Assembly (NCBI GenBank): GCA_002189035.1 | Contig: NEEC01000018.1 | Span: 434,001 to 498,000 of the forward strand | Length of the DNA stretch: 64,000 nucleotides | From: Utricularia gibba | Taxonomy: Eukaryota; Streptophyta; Magnoliopsida; Lamiales; Lentibulariaceae | Reading direction: 5' to 3' | Part shown: piece after piece, positions 23,633 to 39,899 of the stretch | Position numbering within the stretch: position 1 is the first letter of the stretch | Layout of the letters: every line of letters begins with the position of its first letter | The notes under the pieces: generated by a model | Database searches by the model: none | What the model was told of the DNA's origin: nothing | Seen by the model: only the letters and a program-made list of their open reading frames with translations | Made by a program: the position numbers and the translations under genes

Positions 23633-25256
23633 CTAAACTAGGCCAGCCATTAGAGGCATTGCAGGGCTGCCTTGGATGCCGACATTTTCTCGTTTCTTTA
23701 CCTTTCGAATTAAAGTCTGCAAATCTTCATCCATAGCAAAATGTTTAACGTCTTCATAGTCGAGCCACACCGGACTCATCTAGGAAATCAATAGCAATGT
23801 TACTAAGATTGTAATAGTCTTATTAGCATCATTGATTTTCAAATATTTACTTACCCACCCAATGTCTGACTTAGGTGTAATGGCATGTGGTGCTTCGATC
23901 ATAAATAGACGTATGTTGTAAAGAACGTATATGCCGCATTCACTCAACCTTGGCTGACGTGGTACATGGAAATTGATCAATAGTTTAGGAGCATATTATT
24001 CATACTTGCATTACGTACCTCCACAGGAATAAGGGGAATGTTCCTAACAGTTTCCTCTTCTGAGGAAGAATTCTCGACCCTAGACAGGTACACATGCCAT
24101 ATGAACCTGGATACGTACATAGGCGACTCAAAACTAAATATGGATATTCTTGTAAAGACTCAAAGATATTCTTACATTCGTAATTCTTCAGCTTTTGTCT
24201 CCATCATGTTAGTGGAGCTCATGTAGTCTAAGTACAAGACACATCGTTTTTCTGGTTCAATGGCAGCAAAGTTGCATACAATTAACATCCAAAAATGACC
24301 CCTAAAATGAAAAAGACAAATCGGTTAATAAAAAAAAAGGTTTTGAATAAGAGCAAGCTAACCTTGAAACTGTTGGCACGATAAAGTATGGAGCGGCAAA
24401 GGTTTTCCTTCCCATGAATAGTGGTCTGAGATTCCTGGCTCGACGCTACTCAGTTGTGTCATAGTATTGAGAGCTTGTAAACTCATACATTTCCTGAATT
24501 GCGAGGGGAAATGATTCGACTATCTTCCTATATCACATCACTCATGAGCAATAATCCAAATGTTCAACCATAACTTTGAAAATAAATTAATACTTACGCC
24601 AATGCTTAATCGAACATCAAATCATCGAGCATTCCATATACACGTAAATGAGGAGGGCGCTTAATTTTTTCCTGCTTACTTGAGCCTTGAGGCCGCATTT
24701 TCTGCTTTGGATCTGTAAGAGTGGTTGATATTGTACTTTTTAGTTTGTTTCCATCTCCTGTTGCAAATAGAACAAACCTATAATTGACAAATCATTTGAT
24801 GAAACCACAACTGTAAACAACTGTTATCATTGATTTATTGACATACCTTAACGGAAGCGTTATGTGGATCATCTTCGTTACAGTTGAATTCAAATTTCCT
24901 CTTCTCCTCACACCTTCTAGTGTTGTGACCAACTTGACTGCACCAAGATTCCCATGCTTGTGGAACAAAATTCCCATGCTTGAAACGCTTGGTGTCTTTA
25001 GTGACTCCACGTTTCTCATAGCACCGTCTCAAACGATGCTTCGGTGGTCTACCTAGACGCTCTTTACTGTATGAAGGTGGCAGCATCATTGTCATTGTGG
25101 TGGAAGGCTATCTTGACTTTTCAGGAGCACCATGTAGCGAGTAATCATATAACGCCCTGTATGAGTCTACATAATAGTAGTTGTCTACATAATTGTGCAT
25201 CGACCTTTTTAAGTAGTCAATGACTGTGACAGCATGACAACATGATATACCTATCA
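23633..25256 (-). pseudogene. 3' half of a second Ulp1-bearing MULE (MULE 3), minus strand
   Basis: Read from 25256 downward: the C-terminal half of a SWIM finger (GISCCHAVTVIDYLKRS); a linker with one stop (near 25110); a basic GRPPKHRLRR stretch; a zinc knuckle (CSQVGHNTRRC, about 24910-24940); a PPHLRVYG motif (about 24640) shared with MULE 2; then Ulp1 exons. Catalytic positions are present: His in GHFWMLIVCN, Asp in VLYLDYM, Gln and Cys in VPRQPRLSECGIY. The last exon (MSPVWLDYEDVKHF) ends with TAG at 23633-23635. The acceptor before the Cys exon reads CAT|GTACCA where the other elements have CAG|GTGCCT, so splicing there is probably lost. The transposase core and 5' end are missing and no terminal repeats were found. 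Confidence 0.82.
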
Positions 25257-26158
25257 TAATGAATCACCAATACTATTATAATTGGCATTAACAAATCAGG
25301 CACACTTGTGTAAATCATGCATAATATTATTAAAAACACACCATAGCATAATACTTATATAACAAACTTAAAACTTTTGGTGTATGTGTTCTAGATACAA
25401 TCAACTCATTGACAAATCTTATCCTTTGATGTTTACCTTGAATTGTGATCAAGTTTACATCATTGATAAAATCCTCTACTTGATCTATGTGCTATAGAAA
25501 TTATGATGAGATCATAATGTGAGATTCTTCAAGCATCTACGTTCAAGTTAAAAAACTCCCTGGCTAGAGTGTTTGTGAAATGAGGATATCACAAATACGG
25601 ATAAGCTGGCACACATTGAGTTCCCTAAACTGTTTAGGCAATGGTTCTCACAATTGATGTAATGAGATTACTAGAACCTATGTGTGGGTGTCGATTAGAG
25701 AATCGATTCACTTGATGACTCATCTTCGAGATACTACTATGGGAAGCTAACCAAGTGTCAGTAGCAAGATCTCGAATATGATAGCCGTGCAAGTAAACTT
25801 AGACTTGAGGTCAACAAAGTTATCTTTATCTTAAGCTCACATTTTCGCTCATTATTAATAGGAGACTAACCATGGCTTGCCTAGTATGGATGAGTAGGGA
25901 TATGACTCCTTAAGGTTGGAGATAGTTGATTGATCAATAAAGGATTCATCACTCATGTTAGCAATGAGATCATATCTCAAGTAAATGCATCAAAGCCTAA
26001 CAGTAAGTCCTGGGCCCAGGATAATGACACTCGAATTGTTTGACTAGATCATTGAGTTTTAGTGGTTGAATGAATGGGAAAGTAACTAGACAATTGGGAG
26101 GTGACGACTGAAGAAACTGGCGGCTAAGGAAATGCAACTTCATGGAATAATGGGGTGA
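25257..26158. other. Spacer, probable unclassified repeat, no gene seen
   Basis: Between the MULE relic and the peroxidase cluster. From about 25490 to 26080 the composition is less AT-rich and resembles LTR-type repeat sequence, but no second copy, PBS or PPT is visible in this window. The end nearest 26158 is probably the 3' UTR of the adjacent peroxidase gene (minus strand). Confidence 0.4.
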
Positions 26159-27349
<1,191 letters not shown>

Positions 27350-27423
27350 TGTTGGAACAGAACAGATCTTATGGTTCTCCTTCTCTTGGTTCTTGGTGTA
27401 TTCCAACAATTCATTAGCAACGG

Positions 27424-27431
27424 TATTTATA
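27424..27431 (-). promoter_or_regulatory. TATA box of peroxidase A
   Basis: TATAAATA on the minus strand, 75 bp upstream of the start codon. The same octamer lies 83 and 95 bp upstream of the ATG in the two paralogues, so it was probably copied with the genes. Confidence 0.8.
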
Positions 27432-27449
27432 GGTGAGGATGGAGCCGCA

Positions 27450-28229
27450 AAATAAGAGATTCACATGACGTATACTTTTCAATTTTCTCCAGTCAAGATA
27501 GAAATGTCTTAAACTTTTTTGTTCCTTTTGCCGAAGTATGAACATTCTCTTGGTGGGAATTTCGCTCTTTTTGACTGTAAAATACAATCACAAATCACCT
27601 GCAAGCTTTTCACAGTCAACCTTCTGAATACGAGACAAATCTTGCAGCTAAAAACCCGCCCCAGCCGTGGGATTCAAGGTAAAACGGACAGAACTGATGT
27701 TTTTTACAACACAAATGATTCATGCTCGCCTATACAGCTATACTTTGTTAAAAAAACACAACATAGCTAATGGGAAAGCCACTGCATGCAAAGATTCTCG
27801 GAGGCGTGTGGGTTCCAGGTGACGACGTCGTATTTGGGTTTTGGGTGGGTTGTCCGCGTCTTTGACTGAATGATCCTCACAGCCGGAGGCTTGGAATTTT
27901 TACCTAATTTTCAATCTCGCCCCATAAGTCTTGTTTATCACACAATACAGCCCACTTTTTAATTCAAATTTCAAATGCTAAATTTTACAAGGACTCAACC
28001 GCGTTTTGTAGGCTTGTTTATGATTCATTTAATAATATTCTCTGATATATAAATTTTTGAGTATTGATATTTATTGTATATCTGTTTTAAATGTATATAT
28101 TAAATATAATATTATTTTATACATATATTCAAGATATTTATGTATCAAGTATATATTAAGTTTAATTATATAACATGTGTTATCTAAACATAATTTTTTA
28201 AAATATATTATTAATTAACAAATTATAAT
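27450..28229. other. Peroxidase A upstream region and AT-rich spacer
   Basis: Promoter-side sequence of peroxidase A followed by AT-rich DNA. No gene or clear repeat is visible. Confidence 0.5.
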
Positions 28230-28860
28230 GTTATGACTGGTTTCGAATCAATAGGTTTCATTGAACCGATGATTCATAAACCACGGTTCAATGTCAAATT
28301 TAGTTTCGATTTTGGTTTAAAATTGAAATAATAAATATTGAATTGAACTGAAATTAGAATTAAATCACATGATTTCAGTTCGAAATTGGAATTATAAAAC
28401 CGGAACTGAACAATACAATTTCTTTTTAAGTACTAAAAATTAATTTGAAAATAAAAATTGTATTTTCAAGCACCCATAATGACTCTTTTACCTGTCTAGA
28501 AATAATTACAAAAATGCTGAATTTTTTTCATGCAACCATGTTCGCCTTTATGCGTGCTTGAGAAGCATAATGTTTTTTAAAAAATTTTCAAGCATCCATA
28601 ATGACTCGTATGGATATATGAAAATGTCCAATATTTTTTGAGGCACTCATAATATGTGGATGCTAGGAAAAATAATGTTTTTTTACAATTTTTTCAGGCA
28701 TTTGCAACGGTTTGAAACCGACAGTCCCATCGGTTCAAAATAGGTTGAAACCGTGGTTTCTTGATTAAAAATAACAAACGGCTTCGAAAATTTACAGTTT
28801 CGGTTCTGGTTGTGAATTGAAACCAAAACCAAAACCGTGGTTCATCCGATTACAACTGCA
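28230..28860. repeat. Degenerate inverted-repeat element, possibly a non-autonomous DNA transposon
   Basis: The two edges hold GGTTT/AAACC-rich arms that are roughly inverted copies. AACCACGGTT and GATTTTGGTTT occur on the left (28280-28320), and AAACCAAAACCAAAACCGTGGTT on the right (28830-28852); TGAACCGATG on the left pairs with CATCGGTTCA on the right. The middle has three imperfect direct repeats of about 90 bp containing AAGCA(C/T)CCATAATGACT (28469, 28587 and a diverged one near 28640). The arms resemble some plant hAT elements, but exact ends and a target duplication could not be fixed. Confidence 0.4.
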
Positions 28861-29033
28861 ACATATGATTATCTCACCGGTTTAAAAAATAAGAATAGAA
28901 AATGCCACATTTATTTAATAATGATATTATTGACTTGAGATTTCTTTTAATAGATCATAACAATGCACATTTGTTGGGAATGAGAAGAATGTGACTACAC
29001 TCTGATAAAGGAAGTATTATGTGAACCGAGAGA

Positions 29034-30252
<1,219 letters not shown>

Positions 30253-30334
30253 TGTCGGAAACAGAGAAGCTTGAAGGTTTTCTTGCACTGAAAAGCTTGC
30301 TCTTCGGTGTTTCAAAACTTCCTGCCAGTACGTG

Positions 30335-30342
30335 TATTTATA
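30335..30342 (-). promoter_or_regulatory. TATA box of peroxidase B
   Basis: TATAAATA on the minus strand, 83 bp upstream of the start codon. Confidence 0.8.
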
Positions 30343-30349
30343 GTCGAGA

Positions 30350-31689
30350 ATGGAGCTCGTACGTCAAATCATGTTACATTAAGAAAATGGCGTCAGGTCA
30401 CCAACTGCAGGAACCACGTAGGGGGAGAAACGTTCTTCCCTTTTCTGCGTTTTTTTTAAGATTAGATATTTTTAATTTTGTTGACAATGAAAATAGTTCG
30501 ATTATATAATCATTTAAAACATTAAATGAAAATCAATATATTTTGATATCAATTTAAATTATCAAATATATTGATACTTTATTTTTAATAATTCCAACTT
30601 TAAAATGTATTTTATTAATATTCTCATTACTCTTTTTAAAATATTTTAAATTCTGTATTTATCGAAATGCAAAAACTTAATTCCACATATAAATTCATTT
30701 TATGGCGCAAAAAAGGCGAATGTCAACTAATTTAAAAATAAAAAAAATGCCGCCATGCAAGCAGTTGACCTTTGAGATTATGGAATCAACGGTACGTATG
30801 AGGATAAACCAAGTCCAATCAGACTCGCACAGCTGGAGGTTGTGGTTTTTCAATTCCGCACGTTTTGTCAGCCGCGCTTTGGTCCGACGCCGCCGCACCT
30901 TGTATCTAATCCACAACTGCAACCAAAACATTTTTTTTTCAATTCGGTTCAGTCTTGAACCGGGTTTTAACCGACGAAGTTGAATCTAAATGTCAATATT
31001 TTTAATTATATAAAATTAAAAATTATGCACGTAAAGAAGACTATATTTTTTTTATTTTACTTAGTTCTAAAATTATTTTTACAGTTTATGTTCGTTAATT
31101 CTTGTTAAAATTAAATATTCGATAGGTTATATGATTACATATATAAAATTCAAGTATAGAATAAATGTGAATAACATTTAAAAAATTACTTCAATTGATT
31201 AGATTTATAATTTATTATATAGTTGATTATATTATTTTAATTTATTAATTTAAAATTGCTTGTTTTAATATTTTATGTATATTTCTTCTTTTTAAGCGAG
31301 CATTCACAAATTTTCAAGAATACTTTACTTTTAAATTTTGTAGAAGTAAAAATAGGTTTAATAACTTTTCCAAAATAATGTTAGGTCTAAAAAGTTATTG
31401 CTTATATTTGATTCTAAAGCATTATTATACATAAAAATATATGTGATCGTAACATATATTAAATTATAAAATTAAATATTTTATATTATAACATAGATGT
31501 GTAGTGGATAATGAACTTGTTTTTGTATATTATGGAAAGTTTGCATGGAAATTACAAATTCAATTCTTTTTTGTATAAAAAATTGCCCCAAAATAAACAT
31601 GCAGGAAATTAGAAATTCAAGAAATGGGATTTGGAATGGAATTTAAAGAATAAAAAAATAAAAAGAGGAGTCAAGAGCAAAGTGAGGCA
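30350..31689. other. Spacer between peroxidases B and C
   Basis: Very AT-rich between the promoter of B and the 3' UTR of C. Short open frames near 30700-30980 have no family features. Confidence 0.55.
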
Positions 31690-32931
<1,242 letters not shown>

Positions 32932-33025
32932 TGGATCGAACACCCAGTGGTTTAGGGTTTTTCTTCTCTTCAAGGCTTGTTCCCGATGGCGGTGGTGGTG
33001 GCTCCGGATAACGTACCGCCGCGGG

Positions 33026-33033
33026 TATTTATA
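33026..33033 (-). promoter_or_regulatory. TATA box of peroxidase C
   Basis: TATAAATA on the minus strand, 95 bp upstream of the start codon. Confidence 0.8.
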
Positions 33034-33039
33034 GTTCAG

Positions 33040-35220
33040 GAGGATGGAGTCTCATTCATTTTCTATAAGAAATTTCAACACGATTGTGCACCAACTATTC
33101 AAAAACCACGCATTCTCATGCAGTCAACAAGATAAATTAAAGCCTTTCGAATAAAAAATAATAATCTTTCAAATTCTGATAAAGTTCGATTCTTTTGATT
33201 TGGGATTTCATTTCACAATTTTTTTTCGTAATCGTGGATTTATTTAGTATTAATAAATAAATATTTATAAAATAAATGTTCGCCAGCTTGCATTTGAGTT
33301 TTGAGGACGCGCTACGGAGCGGTCAACTATTTGAATGTTGAACAGTGACGATCGTTGACTCAAGTAATTTTGAGCGATGTTGGGTTTTAATTCTATGTGC
33401 TTGTTATTATATTTTCTAGCGTGGGTGGGTGGGCTCCCTCGAGCTTTTACCTTTGTTACACATATTCAATTCGCGTTTTACACTACTAATAAAACCTCTT
33501 TATAATTTATTTTACTTCGTAAAATCTTAATAATTTACCCTATTACAAATTAAATTGATTTTTTTTAATTTTTTTTAATTTATAATTTTATCAAATAGTA
33601 TATTAATATTCATTTTTAAAGAATTCAAAATCTAATTATAAGAAGAATAAAATATAGTACATTGTTTTGAAACTTTTTTTTATATAAATAAAAAAATTCA
33701 AACACATTGTGTTGAAATATTTATCTAATTTCAGCCAGCGAATGGTGTGATGTTGAATAATTAACATATATTATTAGCCTTACCTCTATTTATAAGTTAG
33801 TATTTTGGAGTAAAATAACTTGAGCAATTGATTAAGGACAAGCAAATATTTAAATATGAGGGAGTTGATAATTGATTTTTTATCACTTATATTTATGTCT
33901 TTTATGATTCTGTTAGCCAGATTTTACATTTATTTTATTTCATTTTCTCTATATTTTTAAATGAATTTTATATTTTTTGTATTAATTTAATCTTTTTATG
34001 TTTTATGATTTTTCAAAATGTTTTACCAGTGGACTTTGTGGAGTAAAAAGCTGGGCTATGTGAATAAAAACTCAGTCAAAGATTTTTAGATAAAATAAGA
34101 TATTTATATTTTATTTTATAAGATTTGAATTTTATCTTAAAAAATTTACATCTTATTTTAAAAGATTCGAATAAAAGATTTGATATAACTCTATCAAGAA
34201 AACCCAACAAATTGCAATTTCTATATAAAGGTTTGAGTATCAAGTTGTTGGAGGAGAGCGAAATCTTTAAGTCACTATATGAGTGTAGGATTGATTCTAC
34301 CAGCTTTTGATTTATTTTCTTTCCTTTTTCATTATTTTTCATATGGTAGAATCAAACATACACGTATAAATGTTTGCGACTACACATTGTGGTAAAGTTT
34401 TGCTTGTACAAATCTTATGTGTGTAACTATTTTATTATATTATTTAACATTTAGTTTGAGGTTTGATTCTATTTTTTATGATATTTTCTTTATAAACGTA
34501 CTCTTTAGTATCACATAACCTTAAATAAATATTGAAAAATATCAAATTAGTCTTAAGCACCGAAGAAAAAGGGTTGAATCGGATATAGTTAATAAGACAC
34601 ATTCAATTTAATCTATCTACAAATTATGAGATGTAGAAGTTAAAATCAAGTGTAGGAAAAACATCTATTACTATAAAAGTTGAAATAACTATGGTAATGT
34701 AGTTAATTCTATATTCTCATAATACCAAGAGTAATGTTATAATAATTATTCAATAGTATTACTTTAAATTAATATTTTCAAAACTTGCACTAATATATAA
34801 ATATTCAAGGTTTACACACACAAATAAATAAGTTTTAGCAAGATACATCCTACATCCAAAATTATTTTTATATTATTTTTAAAACCAATATTTTGTTTTG
34901 TTTTAATTATTTTTGAATAATTGTTTTGAAGAAAATTTCAATAACAATTTTTTATAAAGATGATCTTAATTTATTATTTCAATATTTTATGTTCACTTAC
35001 AGAATCAACATCATTAACCTACTATTTCATTTTAATATATTTTAAAAAAATACAAAATGATAAATTATTTATATAGATGTTTTTTTTATAAATTTGATAA
35101 TTTATATATATTTACATAACTGCCATCATTCATAAAAACACCTAAAAAACTGAAAAACCCCATAACAGTTTGAAAGTAAGAATTATTATTGAAACAAGAA
35201 TTGATTATTGAAGGAGAAAA
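33040..35220. other. AT-rich spacer, no gene seen
   Basis: Between divergently transcribed peroxidase C and RPL11. A stretch near 34060-34370 has a TATATAAAGG box (34221) and repeated TAAAAGATT-type tracts, and could be a short LTR-type relic, but no second copy is visible. The rest is AT-rich. Confidence 0.5.
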
Positions 35221-35444
35221 CTGGTTTTTGTCAAAATCTAACTTTACTAATTTTCGGACCAGCGGCATCTTGAAGATGGGCGATTTGTATTGGGCGTCGA
35301 GCACTAGGGCCTGGGGAAACTCCAGGTTTATTATCAGAAGGCCCAATTTCAAAACTACGTCGTTTGCCAGGTTCTGGATGTTATCCGCTTCGATCAGGTT
35401 TCATAGGCCGAGCAAGCAACTTCAGTTTTCCTCGGCCGGACGAA

Positions 35445-36774
35445 ATGAATTGTTCTTCAGCTCTCCATGTCTGCAATTACCCAATGTCCGTTTCTTCTCG
35501 AAGTCTCGGATTGAGGGGAAGGAAGATTACGGGAGCTTTTGATGCTATGCTTCCCTCCTCGTCCATGTTTTTCAATGCTTCCTTACCTTTGTCCTCCAAT
35601 CAAACCTCTACTTCAATGTTCCTCGACGAGAGTTCCGCGATTTTACGTTCTTTCGAGCGGCGGAGGCTTACTGTAATTGCTATGGCTCCACCTAAGCCCG
35701 GTGGTAAACCCAAAAAAGGTAACGCTTCCAGACCGTGCGTCTACTCCATTTGAAATGCTGGATTTTCTAGATTCTTGGATACAATTGCAGTTGTCGCGGT
35801 GGTGAAACTGGCCCTTGAGGCTGGTAAGGCGACTCCTGCGCCGCCAGTTGGTCCGGCACTGGGTGCTAAGGGTGTTAATATAGCTGCATTTTGTAAGGAT
35901 TACAACGCACGAACTGCAGATAAGGCTGGTTACGTCATTCCGGTTGAGATTACAGTTTACGATGTGAGAATCCCATTTTCAACTTTCTTGGGTGTTTATT
36001 TCTGTTCCTGAGCAAAGAATATATGTATTTTGATGGCACTAGTGTCATTTTGTTTCATCTGTGATCAGGATAAGAGCTTCACGTTTGTCTTGAAAACCCC
36101 ACCTGCTTCAGTTCTATTGCTGAAGGCTGCTGGTACTGTCTTGCAATCCTCCTTGCTGTAAATACACAGTATTATCCTCAAAAAGAAATCAACTGTTGTA
36201 CGAACTTGTATTCTTAAAATGGAACCAATGTTCACTTTGGCTGGTTTTGACGAATGCTGGTGCTCATTTGACATCTTAATGAAGCCTGTAAGCTGTCTTT
36301 GGGTCTTCGATCTTACTAAGAGTGTTGGTTACCGAAATGAGCTCACCTGCAGGATTTCCACGTTTGAGGGGTAGGCAAGAATGGGGTTACATTTTTTTTT
36401 TTTGTTGGAAGCATTGAAAAGTTGTGCTCTTTCTGAAGACTGAATGTCACTTGTGGATATCTTGTTTGGTCACTCTGCTGAAATGATATAGGGTGCAGTT
36501 GTGGATATCCTGTTTACTCATATGGCGAACGAATACTTATTCTCTCTCTGGCTTTGCATTATCAGGTGTTGAGAAAGGTTCAAAGGATCCTCAGAAGGAT
36601 AAAGTTGGGAAGATCAGCATCGATCAGCTCCGGGTGATCGCTCAGGAGAAGCTGCCAGACCTCAACTGCTCCACTCTTGAGTCAGCAATGCGAATCATTG
36701 CCGGAACGGCTGCAAACATGGGGATTGACATCGACCCCCCTGTTCTTGAACCAAAAAAGAAGGTTGTCTTGTAG
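35445..36774 (+). CDS. RPL11: Plastid 50S ribosomal protein L11, with transit peptide
   Basis: Component of the chloroplast large ribosomal subunit at the GTPase-associated centre, nuclear encoded. Four exons, 35445-35718, 35791-35963, 36069-36132 and 36566-36774, GT-AG introns, 239 aa. Residues 1 to about 79 are a Ser/Arg-rich, acid-poor transit peptide. The mature start region [16 protein letters not shown] (MAPPKP from residue 80) matches the plant plastid protein. The L11 N-terminal domain ([40 protein letters not shown]) and C-terminal domain ([34 protein letters not shown]) follow. ATG 35445 is the first in the frame; another Met 13 codons on (YPMSVSS) is a possible alternative. Intron 3 is the longest (433 bp). 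Confidence 0.95.
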
Positions 36775-37780
36775 AACTTGCCATGCACCGCACCCCCTCT
36801 TTGTCCTAATTGTTTGTCTGATGTTTCAACCATATGCGGCGTGCTGTCCCTACTTAAATAGACGAGGAACAGAACATTTTTTCTAGCAATGCTACCTCCA
36901 TACAGAATCAGAGCAAGCTCCCATTACGTGGGTTCTAGCATCTTGACATGATATACAGGGAAGATGTGCCGTGCCTGCTTTTAAGAAAATGGGGGTCCGA
37001 AGGGAAGTTGATCAGAAGCAGATTGTTAACTGCAAATCCGTTTTACAGAATTCACATGAACTTCTCATTACCGAGTGGGGGCCTTCAACTCACATCCACC
37101 TCTTTGTTCATGAGTATCCATGCCAGCTCAGAATGGATGGATGCAGACACAATAAAAGGAGGCCTTTTCTCAAATGAATACCAGAGACCTTGGGAATGAT
37201 GATGATTGCCAAATTACCAAATCACAATCTGGTTGGACAGCAGAACCCTCTCATACCAAACATTTTTCTGTATTTCCGTACCCGATTGGGAATGTGAGAC
37301 ACACGCACAATGCCTCCATTGGAGCAGACGATGTTTAACACTAGTTGCTGTTAGTTTTAATGGGAAAAAACGGTTCATGCTGTCACAATATAAACAAATT
37401 TGCAATAATTAATATCTCAAGTGGATTATATAAAATAAAAATCTGGTTGCGTCAGATATTGTAAGATAAAAATGGACATTTATAATATAAATTATTTAAT
37501 TTAATATATGCAAAAAAAATATTTGAGTAACCATTTTTCTAAATGATCGTACGAAAATTGTATATAATTGATTTGAGAGTACTTGCAATTATGCAAATAT
37601 TGAATTGAGCTCTTTAGGGCAATTATTCAGAAAAGAAGTCATTTCCTATAAATGTAAAATATTGAACACGTGTACAAGTTTGGGAGGTGTTCTGTTCAGG
37701 GCCGGGGGCATCAACACTCCACACTCCTGGGTTCCCGGATCTGTACATGGCGCCATTTGTTCTCCGAATAACTTGTTTCC
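36775..37780. other. RPL11 3' region and spacer
   Basis: Probable 3' UTR of RPL11, then AT-rich spacer (37400-37600). Open frames of 60-80 codons here show no family features. Confidence 0.5.
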
Positions 37781-37786
37781 TTGCGC

Positions 37787-37793
37787 TATAAAA
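37787..37793 (+). promoter_or_regulatory. TATA box of the pyrophosphatase gene
   Basis: TATAAAA in GCGCTATAAAAGCAGAG, about 350 bp upstream of the start codon. The distance and a pyrimidine-rich leader suggest a 5' UTR intron in between, with its 3' end just before ATG 38141. Confidence 0.65.
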
Positions 37794-38140
37794 GCAGAGT
37801 GTACATGCCCTCCGTCTCCTTCCTCCTTAAGAACACGCAGAAACCCACTGAAGCGTCTTCCGGCATCTGGGTACGCTCTTCCACGGTACCCTCTTCTCTG
37901 TTTATTGATTCCGATTACGATGAGAATTTCTTCGATCTCTACGTCTCTTCACTTTTGGACTCTCCCTCAGCTCTTTACTTTTGTTTTTGATTGATCGATC
38001 ATCTTTTCAATTTAGCAAGTCTTGTTTGTACCATAAAAAAATTATATGGTTTTCTTAAAGAATCTGAATTTATCCATGGATGAGCTCGACAGACTGACCT
38101 TTTTGTTAAAAATGGTTGTGTATGTGGGTAAGATTGAAAT

Positions 38141-39458
38141 ATGAGTGACGAGGCTGAAAAGCAAAAGCCAGTGCCCAAGTTGAACGAGAGGATTCTCTCG
38201 TCCTTGTCCAGGAGATCAGTTGCTGCTCATCCGTGGCATGATCTCGAGATTGGTAATTCCACTTTTTTTTTTCCAACCGGTTCCTTATTTTGACGTTAAA
38301 TTCGGTTACAGAAAACACGTAATCAGAGCATGAAAAACTCTGGGAGTTAGATACTTATGCTAGAACCATGGAAATCAAGGCTATTTTCACTCGCCAATGT
38401 TGCTTTCAAGGTAGCGTTGGTTAACTGGAATCCGAGATGCTTGCTGATTTCGTTCCTATCTTATTCTTGCAGGATCTGGAGCTCCCCAGATTGTTAATGT
38501 TGTAAGCGATTTTTTCATCCTCTTTTGCAGCCTGTGGTTGATGAATCTCGATACCAATAAGGGAGTTGTTCATATGCAAGTCCTTATTCTTTCAGGTGAT
38601 CGAGATTCCCAAAGGAAGCAAAGTGAAATATGAGCTGGACAAAAAAACCGGTCTTATTAAAGTACTCTAAACAACAAAACTCGTCTTTTATCTTTGTTAA
38701 TTAACTTTTGTGACCATTGCTCTGGGTTACACAGGTTGATCGTGTCCTATACTCCTCAGTGGTTTATCCCCACAACTATGGCTTCATTCCCCGCACTCTC
38801 TGCGAAGATAATGACCCGATGGATGTGTTAGTGCTTATGCAGGTGAGAAAGGAAACTCTCCCAGCTTGGATTTAGAGTTGTAACCATATATAGTCTTTGT
38901 GTGCTGGTTGCAGGAACAGGTTGTTCCGGGATGCTATCTTAGAGCCAGAGCTATCGGACTCATGCCCATGATCGATCAGGTGTGCGTTACTAAACATGAA
39001 ATTATTCATGATATATGTGCTGGCTGATACTTTTTATTTTTTATTTTTTTCGAAATGAAGGGAGAAAAAGATGACAAGATCATAGCAGTATGTGCCGATG
39101 ACCCCGAGTACCGTCACATTTCTGATATCTCTCATCTTCCTCCCCACCGTTTAGCTGAAATCAAGCGCTTCTTTGAGGATTGTATCCTTTTGGAGCTCAT
39201 TTACTATGACTGGGTTATGATCATAGACAGCGTATATCCTTAACAGGGGCTTCTCAGACAAGAAGAATGAAAACAAGGAGGTTGCAGTGGACGAGTTTCT
39301 GCCTTCTGGAACGGCCACTGATGCAATTCAATACTCCATGTAAGTTTTCTACCGATTAAGCATCTTATGGTTTTGTTTTAATGGTTCCCATCCTTGAATC
39401 TATGACATGCTGCAGGGACCTTTACGCGGAGTACATCTTACATACCTTGAGAAAGTGA
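38141..39458 (+). CDS. PPA: Soluble inorganic pyrophosphatase
   Basis: Family I inorganic pyrophosphatase (EC 3.6.1.1), hydrolysing PPi to two phosphates with Mg2+; it pulls biosynthetic reactions forward in the cytosol. Eight coding exons: 38141-38252, 38473-38501, 38596-38661, 38735-38842, 38914-38979, 39061-39181, 39258-39339 and 39416-39458, all with GT-AG introns, giving 208 aa. The PPase signature DNDPMDV is at residues 94-100 (Asp94, Asp96, Asp99 bind metal). [24 protein letters not shown] and the KDDKIIAV(C)ADDPEY block carry further active-site residues. The short acidic N-terminus (SDEAEKQKP) lacks a transit peptide, consistent with the cytosolic plant PPA group of about 210 aa. Exon 2 is only 29 bp. 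No defects seen. Confidence 0.95.
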
Positions 39459-39459
39459 G

Positions 39460-39890
39460 TTCAACTCACATGATTGGTCTACTCTGCAGTGAAACTTTAC
39501 AGCTGCTCTACAGAACACAGAGATCGAGTGCTTTCCTTTTCAGTAGAATAAAAATTTCAAGCAGGGAGCTTGTTTGCCATTAATTCATAAATATGGCTTG
39601 CCTCATGAAACGCAGCAACAGCTACTTGTGTCGGCAGGAGTCATTCGACACTCTTGTTTTGCGAGTGAGAATATAGCCATTCCTCTTGACATATCTACTT
39701 GATTGAGCTGCGAGATCCACTAGCAACTTGAGCCATGCAAAATGACCAGCCCACGTAAACAGAACTAAACCATGAAGTTAGTTAAGCAGCTTACTTAAAA
39801 ACTGGAAGTGAATTGGAAGCCATCCATTCACATTCACTGGGCATGTGAGGTATCCTCCATTACTGGCGTAGCACAAATCTAGGTCACTAG
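39460..39890. other. Pyrophosphatase 3' region
   Basis: Probable 3' UTR and downstream spacer. No gene is visible. Confidence 0.5.
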
Positions 39891-39899
39891 AGTCAACTT

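Noticed and set aside
27350-27409. N-terminal extension of peroxidase A to the frame start at 27409
   Set aside because: It would add 20 residues before a clear signal peptide and start at a non-ATG codon; ATG 27349 aligns with both paralogues.
35364-35444. Upstream extension of RPL11
   Set aside because: The frame is open to 35364 but contains no ATG before 35445.
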